A DNA stretch of 5,735 bases, taken from the NCBI GenBank assembly GCA_016844295.1, contig JAENIV010000054.1, forward strand, positions 1-5,735, read 5' to 3'. Position numbers and translations under genes: made by a program. Below the pieces are notes generated by a model, which saw only the letters and a program-made list of their open reading frames with translations, was not told the DNA's origin and ran no database searches. Each line of letters starts with the position of its first letter. Position 1 is the first letter of the stretch. The DNA is from Candidatus Berkelbacteria bacterium. Its GTDB lineage: Bacteria > Patescibacteriota > UBA1384 > UBA12157 > JAENIV01. Positions 1 to 5,329 of this stretch are shown one piece after another.

Positions 1-2
1 CA

Positions 3-419
3 ATTCTCATCCAAGATTATATGGAAAATCTGGAGAAATTTTTGAACACAGACACTAATGATAATGAATTAGTAAGAACTGCTTTAATACATTATCAGTT
101 TGAGGCAATTCACCCCTTCTCTGACGGAAACGGAAGAATCGGCCGTATTATCATACCTTTATACCTTTTTAAGAAAAAAATACTTTATCAACCGATTCTT
201 TATTTGAGCGGTTTTTTTGAAAAAAATAGACGCAATTATATAGATACGCTCCACAAGGTGGACACTTCGAGCAGGTACGAAGATTGGATAAAATTCTTCT
301 TAATCGCCGTGGCGAAACAAGCCATTGAGACACAAAAATTAATAGACCAGATCGAAAGTTTAAGAGCGGCGGTTGAAGAAAAATCGGCAAAAATTATGTC
401 CCCCTATGCTCACGGATGA
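3..419 (+). CDS. Fic-family protein (Fic/DOC AMP-transferase domain), 5'-truncated by window edge
   Basis: Fic domains usually transfer AMP, or another phosphate-containing group, from a nucleotide to a hydroxyl side chain of a target protein. The frame is open to the left edge, so the true start lies outside; the ATG at 21 is internal, because the codons before it (ILIQDY) continue the helix that leads into MENLEKFLN, a stretch typical of this family. Counting from that ATG, the catalytic motif HPFSDGNGRIGR is at residues 31-42, with the catalytic His, the acidic residue and the anion-binding GNGR all present, so the core looks active. The flap-like ILYLSGFF and the downstream RRNYIDTL and W-FFL helices also fit. 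The protein ends at TGA 417-419, about 100 residues after the motif, with no winged-helix domain, which many Fic proteins carry here. The N-terminal inhibitory helix, if any, is outside the window. The family is certain; the target is unknown. Confidence 0.88.
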   Translation: MLIQDYMENLEKFLNTDTNDNELVRTALIHYQFEAIHPFSDGNGRIGRIIIPLYLFKKKILYQPILYLSGFFEKNRRNYIDTLHKVDTSSRYEDWIKFFLIAVAKQAIETQKLIDQIESLRAAVEEKSAKIMSPYAHG

Positions 420-532
420 CAGCCCTTAGACTGCAAAATAGGTTTTTGGAATTAAGCATAATTGAATCTATTAGTCATTCCTCTGATAGAAAAAAATTAT
501 TCATTTTTAAAGAATTAATTAAACTTTTATAG
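377..532 (+). other. possible out-of-frame remnant of the Fic C-terminal winged-helix region
   Basis: The frame beginning at 377 (one base back from the Fic frame) stays open to TAG 530-532, past the Fic stop at 417-419. It encodes LRLQNRFLELSIIES, which resembles by eye the helix-then-(P)IVT segment that opens the C-terminal winged helix in many Fic proteins (of the type LxLLDLLFENPIVT). A one-base loss in the A-run at 389-393 or the C-run at 400-404 would explain the switch of frame. The rest (to KELIKLL) is too short for a whole winged helix, so the end may be degraded. In a sequence this AT-rich an open stretch of 52 codons could also be chance. Confidence 0.35.
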
Positions 533-534
533 GA
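531..534 (+). promoter_or_regulatory. Shine-Dalgarno site of ychF
   Basis: AGGA lies seven bases before the ATG at 542 and settles the start codon of ychF, excluding the TTG at 536. Confidence 0.6.
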
Positions 535-541
535 TTTGAAT

Positions 542-1621
542 ATGAGTCTATCAATTGGAATAGTCGGTCTCCCCAACGTCGGCAAATCCACTTTATTTAA
601 TGCTTTAACTAAAAATCAAGCTAAGGCGGAAAATTACCCATTTTGCACCATTGAACCAAATGTGGGTATTATTCCTGTTCCCGATCCGCGGTTAGCGGAT
701 TTAGCCCGCGTTTCTAAGTCTCAACAAACAATCCCTGCCGTGGTGGAGTTTGTTGATATTGCCGGTCTTGTCGCTGGTGCTTCCAAGGGTGAAGGGCTTG
801 GAAATCAATTTCTCGCCAACATCCGCGAAACCGATGCTATTTGTATGGTGGTACGGGCTTTTGAAGATCCCGATGTCATTCATGTCTCTGGCAAAATTGA
901 CCCAGTTTCAGATATAAAAGTTATTGAGACAGAATTAGCACTTAAAGATTTGGAAACAGCTGACAAGCGTCTCCAAAGTATCGAAAAAGATGTTAGGGCT
1001 GGTGATAAAAACGCCGCGGCAATATCGGACGTGCTAAAAGAGATCAATGAGAATCTCCAAAATGGCGAAAAAATAGAATTATCTGATGATGACGAAACTC
1101 TAATCAAAGATCTTGGACTTTTGACTTTAAAACCGGTTATTTATGTCGCAAATCTGAGAGAAAACGAACTCACGAACGCCGAAGAGTTGGTCAAACCAAT
1201 CAAAGACTATGTCGGCAATTCCCCGATAATTTATCTTTCCGCCAAGATTGAGCAGGAATTAAATGACCTGAGCGAAAGCGAGAAAAATGAGTATCTAAAA
1301 GAACTTGGCATCCACGAATCAGGTATTAATCAACTCGCTAAAAAAACATATGAAATATTGGGACTCCAAACTTTCCTAACCAGTGGAGAAAAAGAAACGA
1401 AAGCGTGGACAATTAAAAAAGGCGCTACCGCACCGCAAGCTGCCGGTGTAATTCACAACGATTTTGAGCGCGGATTCATTGCTGCCGATGTTGTCAAATT
1501 CGATGATTTTGTCGCAAATAATGGCTGGGTACGGGCCCGCGAAAAAGGATTAGTAAAAACCCAAGGCAAAGATTATATAATGCAAGATGGTGATGTCGTT
1601 TTATTTAAATTTAATGTCTAA
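542..1621 (+). CDS. ychF: YchF/OLA1-type redox-regulated P-loop NTPase
   Basis: YchF is a universally conserved Obg-clade P-loop protein that binds the ribosome and, unlike its GTPase relatives, prefers ATP. The 359-residue product is close to the usual length of about 363. Visible motifs: Walker A/G1 GLPNVGKST at 9-17, G3 DIAGL at 72-76 followed by the signature VAGASKGEGLGN, the His at position 114 in IHVSGK (the same position as the proposed catalytic His114 of E. coli YchF), and NLRE at 204-207 in place of the NKxD of GTPases, which gives the ATP preference. A helical insertion follows the G3/switch region and a TGS domain occupies about 276-358, ending in the family-typical DGDVVLFKFNV. 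I chose the ATG at 542 because AGGA at 531-534 sits seven bases before it; the in-frame TTG at 536 is only one base from that site. The usual neighbour pth is not here. Its stop overlaps that of a convergent small gene. Confidence 0.98.
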   Translation: MSLSIGIVGLPNVGKSTLFNALTKNQAKAENYPFCTIEPNVGIIPVPDPRLADLARVSKSQQTIPAVVEFVDIAGLVAGASKGEGLGNQFLANIRETDAICMVVRAFEDPDVIHVSGKIDPVSDIKVIETELALKDLETADKRLQSIEKDVRAGDKNAAAISDVLKEINENLQNGEKIELSDDDETLIKDLGLLTLKPVIYVANLRENELTNAEELVKPIKDYVGNSPIIYLSAKIEQELNDLSESEKNEYLKELGIHESGINQLAKKTYEILGLQTFLTSGEKETKAWTIKKGATAPQAAGVIHNDFERGFIAADVVKFDDFVANNGWVRAREKGLVKTQGKDYIMQDGDVVLFKFNV

Positions 1622-1857
1622 ATAGTCTGTTCAGGCTGACTTTCGGCACTCTTGTTTGGGTTTTTCTTTGAATCATCTTCTGGCCCAGGTTCTACTGGAT
1701 GGAGAGGTTTTTCCTGATGAGTTTCTAGTTCAGATGCTTCCGGCGACGGTGACGGAACTTCAACCCGCTTGGTTTTTGGGGTTTTCCAATCACGCGGATC
1801 AAGTCCGCCTTCGTCGTGGTCACTTTTAAGACTATGTTGACCTTCAGGTCCAATCAT
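1618..1857 (-). CDS. small proline- and acid-rich, probably disordered protein of unknown function
   Basis: I do not recognise this 79-residue protein. It has about 12 prolines, 17 Asp/Glu against 10 Lys/Arg, four His, one Trp, no Cys, and no stretch hydrophobic enough for a membrane segment or signal peptide. It is therefore probably cytoplasmic and disordered; short motifs such as PSPSPE and VEPGPEDD break up any secondary structure. Two signals support a real gene: GAGAGG reads on the minus strand about five bases before the ATG, and a promoter-like pair lies just upstream. It converges on ychF, the stop codons overlapping at 1618-1621, and is divergent from the GT39-like gene. Proteins of this kind may act as interaction linkers or stress-related chaperone-like polypeptides, but nothing in the sequence decides this. 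A non-coding origin is possible, though the ribosome binding site makes it less likely. Confidence 0.62.
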   Translation of the reverse strand: MIGPEGQHSLKSDHDEGGLDPRDWKTPKTKRVEVPSPSPEASELETHQEKPLHPVEPGPEDDSKKNPNKSAESQPEQTI

Positions 1858-1862
1858 TTTTT

Positions 1863-1868
1863 CCTCTC
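1863..1868 (-). promoter_or_regulatory. Shine-Dalgarno site of the 79-residue protein gene
   Basis: On the minus strand the sequence reads GAGAGG, about five bases before the ATG at 1857-1855. It is the strongest Shine-Dalgarno match in the window and is the main argument that the small gene is translated. Confidence 0.6.
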
Positions 1869-1872
1869 TTTG

Positions 1873-1901
1873 ATGATACTGTATATAAATAACTTGTTCA
1901 A
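1873..1901 (-). promoter_or_regulatory. candidate sigma70-type promoter for the 79-residue protein gene
   Basis: Minus strand: TTGAAC (1901-1896) as -35, a 17-base spacer, and TATCAT (1878-1873) as -10. The -10 matches TATAAT at five of six positions and the -35 matches TTGACA at four. Transcription would begin close to the Shine-Dalgarno site, giving a very short leader, so the TATATA at 1887-1882 could instead be the -10, although it lacks a -35. The region is AT-rich and chance matches are common. Confidence 0.35.
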
Positions 1902-1904
1902 GTT
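1891..1904. repeat. perfect 14-bp palindrome in the divergent intergenic region
   Basis: AACTTGTTCAAGTT is a perfect inverted repeat with 6-bp arms around TT. It covers the candidate -35 of the small minus-strand gene and lies about 70 bases before the -35 of the GT39-like gene. The position suits an operator for a dimeric repressor; no regulator gene is visible in the window. Confidence 0.35.
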
Positions 1905-1972
1905 TTATTTGAAAATATTTGTATTATATACTCTGAGTGTGAAAAAAACCAAATTAATTTTTTAAGCAGAGT

Positions 1973-2002
1973 TTGTTCCCGCAGGACTACGTAGTTTATA
2001 CT
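1973..2002 (+). promoter_or_regulatory. candidate promoter of the GT39-like gene, predicting a leaderless mRNA
   Basis: TTGTTC (1973-1978), an 18-base spacer and TATACT (1997-2002) form a sigma70-like pair. Nine bases separate the end of the -10 from the ATG at 2012, so transcription would start at or within a few bases of the start codon. No Shine-Dalgarno sequence precedes that ATG, which agrees. If the promoter is used, the upstream in-frame TTG at 1973 is not on the transcript. Confidence 0.45.
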
Positions 2003-2011
2003 ATAAATACA

Positions 2012-3532
2012 ATGCTAAAAAATCGGAAAATTATAAAATATTTTTGGCTGGTTTCATTTATTGTCCTTTTTGGAGGAGTTTCTTTTTTTCATCTCTGGCG
2101 CTTAACTATCATGCCTGACGGATATTATGTTGATGAAACTTCCATTGGTTACAACGCCGCCTTAATTTCCCAAACTGGCAAAGACGAGCATAATCAAAGT
2201 TTCCCAGTCTTTTTTAAGGCTTTTGGCGAATATAAAAATCCTCTTTATATCTACACTACGGCCGTTATTTTTAAAGTTTTTGGCATAAGTGAATTAAATC
2301 TTAGGCTAACTAGTTTTATTTTTTATATGGGTTTTTTGGCAGGCCTATACTTTCTTTCAGAAACGATTTTTAAAAAGAAAATTATCACCCTTTTTGCGAT
2401 TTTTGCGGCAGGGTTTTTGCCCTGGTTTTTTTCGATTTCGAGAATTTCTTTTGAAGTTATTTCTCAACTGACGGTTTTTATTTTCGCCCTTTATTTCGCC
2501 TATAAAACCTATGAAACTGAAATTAAAAAGGATAATTTTTTATATCCAATTTTAACCGGCTTTTCGGGCGGGTTAACGGTTTATACCTACACCACGAGCC
2601 GGTTTTTTGCTTTCGTTTACATAGGCCTTCTTTTACTTGTATATTTAAAAAAAGAAAATTGGCAGAAACATCTTCTTGCGGCGTCTGGATTTTTACTTTC
2701 AATAATTCCCTATATTTATTTTTCCTTTCAATATCCCGGGGCATTAACTGACAGATTCCGCTACATTACCTTTTTGTACGATGCTTCCTTGACGGGCTTC
2801 GAAAAAATTTCCTTATTTTTCAAATACTACCTAACTTATTTCGATCTAAATTTTCTTTTATTTAAAGGCGACCCGAATATCCGCCATCATCCGGGCGACG
2901 TTGGGATGATCTTTTTTATTGTTTTTTTCTTAAGCATTATTGGTCTTTTATATGGAATTTATTTAATTATTAAAAAGAAAAACCGTTTCTGGCTTTTTAT
3001 TTTCTTAAATCTAATCTTGGCTCCGGCGGCAGCGGCTTTGACGGTTGAATATGAATCATTAAGAAGCCTTTTTATGGGGTTTTACGTTTTACTTTTTGCC
3101 TGTTTGGGTTTTACATTTCTTTTGAAATTCTTTTTGAGAAACAATTTATTGCCCTTAATTTTGATAATTTTTATCTTTTTATCTCTGGAATCATATCTAT
3201 TCTTAGAAAAATATTTTGTCGTTTACCCTAAAATAACTACTCATGCTTTCGAGGGAAGCGGTTTTAAAGATTCTTTAACTGCATCTATCAAATTCAATCC
3301 AAACCAAATAATTGTCTCGACCAAAGGCAACAATTATTCTACCAACCTGGGTTTTTACAGCCTGCTATTGCCGAACAAAGACAATATTCCCATTCAAATA
3401 GGAGCGAATATTGCCCAAAAAAATCAATGTTTGATGATTAATAGTTGGGACAAAGGAATAATAAATAAAGATAATTTACCCATAAAATTTGTTTCAGACA
3501 CTAACAAATTCTGGCAAGTTAAGTGTTTCTAA
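2012..3532 (+). CDS. GT39/PMT-like membrane glycosyltransferase (GT-C fold)
   Basis: This 506-residue protein has about 11-12 membrane segments (roughly 11-29, 80-118, 124-165, 177-238, 296-343, 352-399) and a soluble C-terminal part (about 400-506) that probably faces outside. In the first external loop it carries DE at 41-42 after MPDGYYV, the acidic pair that in GT39/PMT enzymes serves in catalysis, then GKDEHNQSFPVFF (56-68) and GEYKNPLY (72-79). GDPNIRHHPGDVG (286-298) and the Arg in YESLRSLFMGFYVLLFA are also typical of bacterial PMT-like proteins. Such enzymes take a sugar from a polyprenyl-phosphate carrier and add it to proteins, lipids or polysaccharides outside the membrane. I chose ATG 2012 because the product then starts MLKNRKIIKY, a basic end before the first membrane helix; the longer form from TTG 1973 lacks a ribosome site. 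Another GT-C-like gene follows in the same direction. The sugar and acceptor cannot be told. Confidence 0.86.
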   Translation: MLKNRKIIKYFWLVSFIVLFGGVSFFHLWRLTIMPDGYYVDETSIGYNAALISQTGKDEHNQSFPVFFKAFGEYKNPLYIYTTAVIFKVFGISELNLRLTSFIFYMGFLAGLYFLSETIFKKKIITLFAIFAAGFLPWFFSISRISFEVISQLTVFIFALYFAYKTYETEIKKDNFLYPILTGFSGGLTVYTYTTSRFFAFVYIGLLLLVYLKKENWQKHLLAASGFLLSIIPYIYFSFQYPGALTDRFRYITFLYDASLTGFEKISLFFKYYLTYFDLNFLLFKGDPNIRHHPGDVGMIFFIVFFLSIIGLLYGIYLIIKKKNRFWLFIFLNLILAPAAAALTVEYESLRSLFMGFYVLLFACLGFTFLLKFFLRNNLLPLILIIFIFLSLESYLFLEKYFVVYPKITTHAFEGSGFKDSLTASIKFNPNQIIVSTKGNNYSTNLGFYSLLLPNKDNIPIQIGANIAQKNQCLMINSWDKGIINKDNLPIKFVSDTNKFWQVKCF

Positions 3533-3542
3533 GCCTACACTC

Positions 3543-3570
3543 TTGGATATCTTAAATTTTTTGATATAAT
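3543..3570 (+). promoter_or_regulatory. extended -10 promoter of the second GT-C-like gene
   Basis: TTGGAT (3543-3548), a 16-base spacer and a perfect TATAAT (3565-3570) preceded by TG at 3562-3563, giving the extended -10 form TGaTATAAT. Transcription would start near 3577, leaving a leader of about 30 bases before the ATG at 3607. It suggests that the downstream gene is transcribed at least partly on its own. Confidence 0.6.
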
Positions 3571-3575
3571 ATCAA
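3561..3575. repeat. 15-bp inverted repeat over the -10 element
   Basis: TTGATATAATATCAA has perfect 7-bp arms (TTGATAT / ATATCAA) around one central A and contains the whole -10 hexamer. A protein bound here would block RNA polymerase, so it could be an operator. Low sequence complexity makes chance a real alternative. Confidence 0.35.
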
Positions 3576-3606
3576 TCAGCGTAAAGATTCATTAAAAGAT
3601 AGCCTC

Positions 3607-5268
3607 ATGAAAAAGTTGACTCAAAAACTTACATTTTTTCAGTCCAATTTTGCCATTTATGTTTATTATTTAATTTTTGCGGCTGTGTGGACTTATCCGG
3701 TAATATTTCACCTGAAATCAATGATTATCGGCTACCATGACGCCTGGCAATTTATCTGGAATTTCTGGTGGGTGAAAACTGCTCTTTTAAATGGCATTAG
3801 TCCGTTTTTTACCACCTATCTCCATTGGCCTAATGGAATTTCACTCCTTTTTCATACCCTGAATCTTCCTAACGCGATTATTTCCATCTCTTTGCAACCG
3901 ATCTTCGGACTCCCAGCAACATATAACATATTGGTTTTGTTAAACTTTGCCTTGGCCGGTTTGAGCGTATATCTATTAGCAAAACTTCTGACTAAAAATA
4001 GATTCGCCTCCTTTGTTGCCGGATACGTTGTGACATTTTCTGCCTACTACATTGCCCACTCCTATGGACACCTAAACCTGATGTCTTTTGGTTGGGTGGT
4101 ATTATTTATCCTTCATTATTTGAAAATGCTCAAAGGCAAGGCTAACTGGAAACTGCCGGTGGTATTTTTAATTTTAGCGACTTTTTCCGACCTTTATTAT
4201 GCATTCTATCTGGCGTTGTTTTTGGTCCTTCATCTTATATTTTTGTTAATATTTGATCGGCAAAGTTTTCGCCAAAAAGGTTTTTTAAAAAACTATTTTT
4301 TCATGATCGGTCTTGGTCTTTTGTTGATTTCCCCATATATCGGAACGATGGTTTATGAAAAAGTTACCAATAGTGACTTTAACTTTATAGGCCACGACCC
4401 CTTGAAATATTCCGTAGATTTAGTCGCTTATTTTATTCCAAATTTTACCTCGATTTTTAAACCAAACATTATGGAATTCTGGGAAAAATGGCATTATTCT
4501 TGGGAGAATGTTGGCTATATTGGCTATAGCGTTTTTATTCTGATATTTTATGCATTATTTAAGATTCGAGGTAAGCCAATCTTCTTTTGGTTTTTCATCT
4601 TTCTTGCGTATGCGGTTTTGGCCTTGGGCCCTTATTTACAAGTTAATGGTGTAATTTATACTCACGCTCCTCTACCTTTTTATTGGGTTCAAAAATATAT
4701 TCCCTTCATAAATTTACAGGGAGTTCCTGCCCGATTTGCTTCATTTGCATATCTTGCCGGGGCTATTTTAGTTGCTTTTGCTTTATCAGACATTTTAAAG
4801 AAACGGAATCTTCTCAAGACTATAATTGTAATAATATTAGTCAGCGGAATTTTTATTGAATATATGCCGGCGAAAATGATAACTTCGCAAATACCGGTTT
4901 CTGATTTTTACTTGGAAATTGCCAAAGACAGACAAGATTACGCCATTATAGATATAAGTTATGATTATGATAGAGTTCTGTATTATCAAACTATTCACCA
5001 TAAAAGACTTATTGGCGGATACACGTCCAGGACAACGGAAAAAACCCAAGATTTCTTAAAAAACACCCCAGTTATCAACAATGTTTACAACGTCCAAGAT
5101 TTTGAAGAAGGTTTTAATTTTAAAAGCGGTATAGAAATCTTGAAACACTACAAAATTAAATATATCCTGATTAGCAAGCAAGATAAAAAAAGATTAAGAA
5201 TTGTGGAAAAATTAAACCTTCCGATAATTTTTCATAATCCGCGCATGACGGTTGTTCAAGTTTACTAA
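3607..5268 (+). CDS. multi-pass membrane protein, putative GT-C-type glycosyltransferase of unassigned subfamily
   Basis: This 553-residue protein has about 11-13 membrane segments up to residue 420 and a soluble end (about 421-553). It resembles a widespread group of bacterial membrane proteins usually left as hypothetical: WTYPVIFHL at the end of the first helix, then GYHDAWQFIWNFWW (42-55) with Asp45 in the first external loop, where GT-C enzymes keep a catalytic acid; HWPNG (73-77); YNILVLLNFALAG (106-118); and GVPARFASFAYLAGA (372-386). The soluble part carries YYQTIHHKRLIGGYTSR (459-475), a block that recurs in this group. I infer transfer of a sugar from a lipid carrier outside the membrane; neither donor nor acceptor is known. 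ATG 3607 gives a basic MKKLTQK start, but no clear Shine-Dalgarno precedes it. It follows the GT39-like gene by 74 bases, yet the two differ in their motifs and are not a recent duplication. Confidence 0.8.
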   Translation: MKKLTQKLTFFQSNFAIYVYYLIFAAVWTYPVIFHLKSMIIGYHDAWQFIWNFWWVKTALLNGISPFFTTYLHWPNGISLLFHTLNLPNAIISISLQPIFGLPATYNILVLLNFALAGLSVYLLAKLLTKNRFASFVAGYVVTFSAYYIAHSYGHLNLMSFGWVVLFILHYLKMLKGKANWKLPVVFLILATFSDLYYAFYLALFLVLHLIFLLIFDRQSFRQKGFLKNYFFMIGLGLLLISPYIGTMVYEKVTNSDFNFIGHDPLKYSVDLVAYFIPNFTSIFKPNIMEFWEKWHYSWENVGYIGYSVFILIFYALFKIRGKPIFFWFFIFLAYAVLALGPYLQVNGVIYTHAPLPFYWVQKYIPFINLQGVPARFASFAYLAGAILVAFALSDILKKRNLLKTIIVIILVSGIFIEYMPAKMITSQIPVSDFYLEIAKDRQDYAIIDISYDYDRVLYYQTIHHKRLIGGYTSRTTEKTQDFLKNTPVINNVYNVQDFEEGFNFKSGIEILKHYKIKYILISKQDKKRLRIVEKLNLPIIFHNPRMTVVQVY

Positions 5269-5291
5269 TCTTTGACTCAGCCTCTTGCCTA

Positions 5292-5320
5292 TTGCGAAAA
5301 TTCTAACCTTATGCTAAGAT
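5292..5320 (+). promoter_or_regulatory. candidate extended -10 promoter of rpsF, predicting a leaderless mRNA
   Basis: TTGCGA (5292-5297), a 17-base spacer and TAAGAT (5315-5320), with TG at 5312-5313 making an extended -10 (TGcTAAGAT). Nine bases lie between the -10 and the rpsF ATG, the same distance as at the GT39-like gene. No Shine-Dalgarno sequence is present before the ATG. Confidence 0.5.
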
Positions 5321-5329
5321 AATAAAGCA

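Noticed and set aside
169..390. Minus-strand open frame opposite the Fic gene
   Set aside because: It lies wholly within a well-supported coding region, has no family resemblance and no promoter or ribosome site.
417..419. TGA read as glycine (code 25, as in Gracilibacteria/Absconditabacteria)
   Set aside because: Read-through adds only 11 more codons after the TGA before a TAA and no recognisable domain, and none of the other genes contains an in-frame TGA, so there is no support for recoding.
440..490. Promoter for ychF in the 420-541 gap (e.g. TTGGAA 446-451 with TATTAG 469-474)
   Set aside because: The -10 matches only four of six positions and several equally poor pairs exist in this AT-rich gap, so no single one can be supported.
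416..532. A 38-codon frame whose ATG overlaps the Fic stop (ATGA), as in translational coupling
   Set aside because: The upstream part of the same frame (377-415) is also open, the ATG has no ribosome binding site, and the product resembles a piece of a Fic C-terminal domain, so a frameshift remnant is the better reading.
536..541. TTG at 536 as start of ychF
   Set aside because: It lies one base after the AGGA ribosome site; the ATG at 542 has correct spacing and gives the family-typical N-terminus.
701..1107. Two minus-strand open frames (701-883 and 880-1107) inside ychF
   Set aside because: They are antisense shadows of a conserved gene; their composition follows from the ychF codons.
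1973..2011. TTG at 1973 as start of the GT39-like protein
   Set aside because: No Shine-Dalgarno precedes it, it coincides with the candidate -35, and the extra 13 residues precede an otherwise normal basic start before the first membrane helix.
2523..2744. Minus-strand open frame inside the GT39-like gene
   Set aside because: Antisense shadow with no independent signals.
3519..3562. AGTGT/ACACT inverted repeat at the end of the GT39-like gene followed by a T-run, as a terminator
   Set aside because: The stem is only five pairs, partly inside the coding region, and the T-run is about 20 bases further on, inside the spacer of the next promoter.
4837..5049. Minus-strand open frame inside the second GT-C-like gene
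   Set aside because: Antisense shadow with no independent signals.
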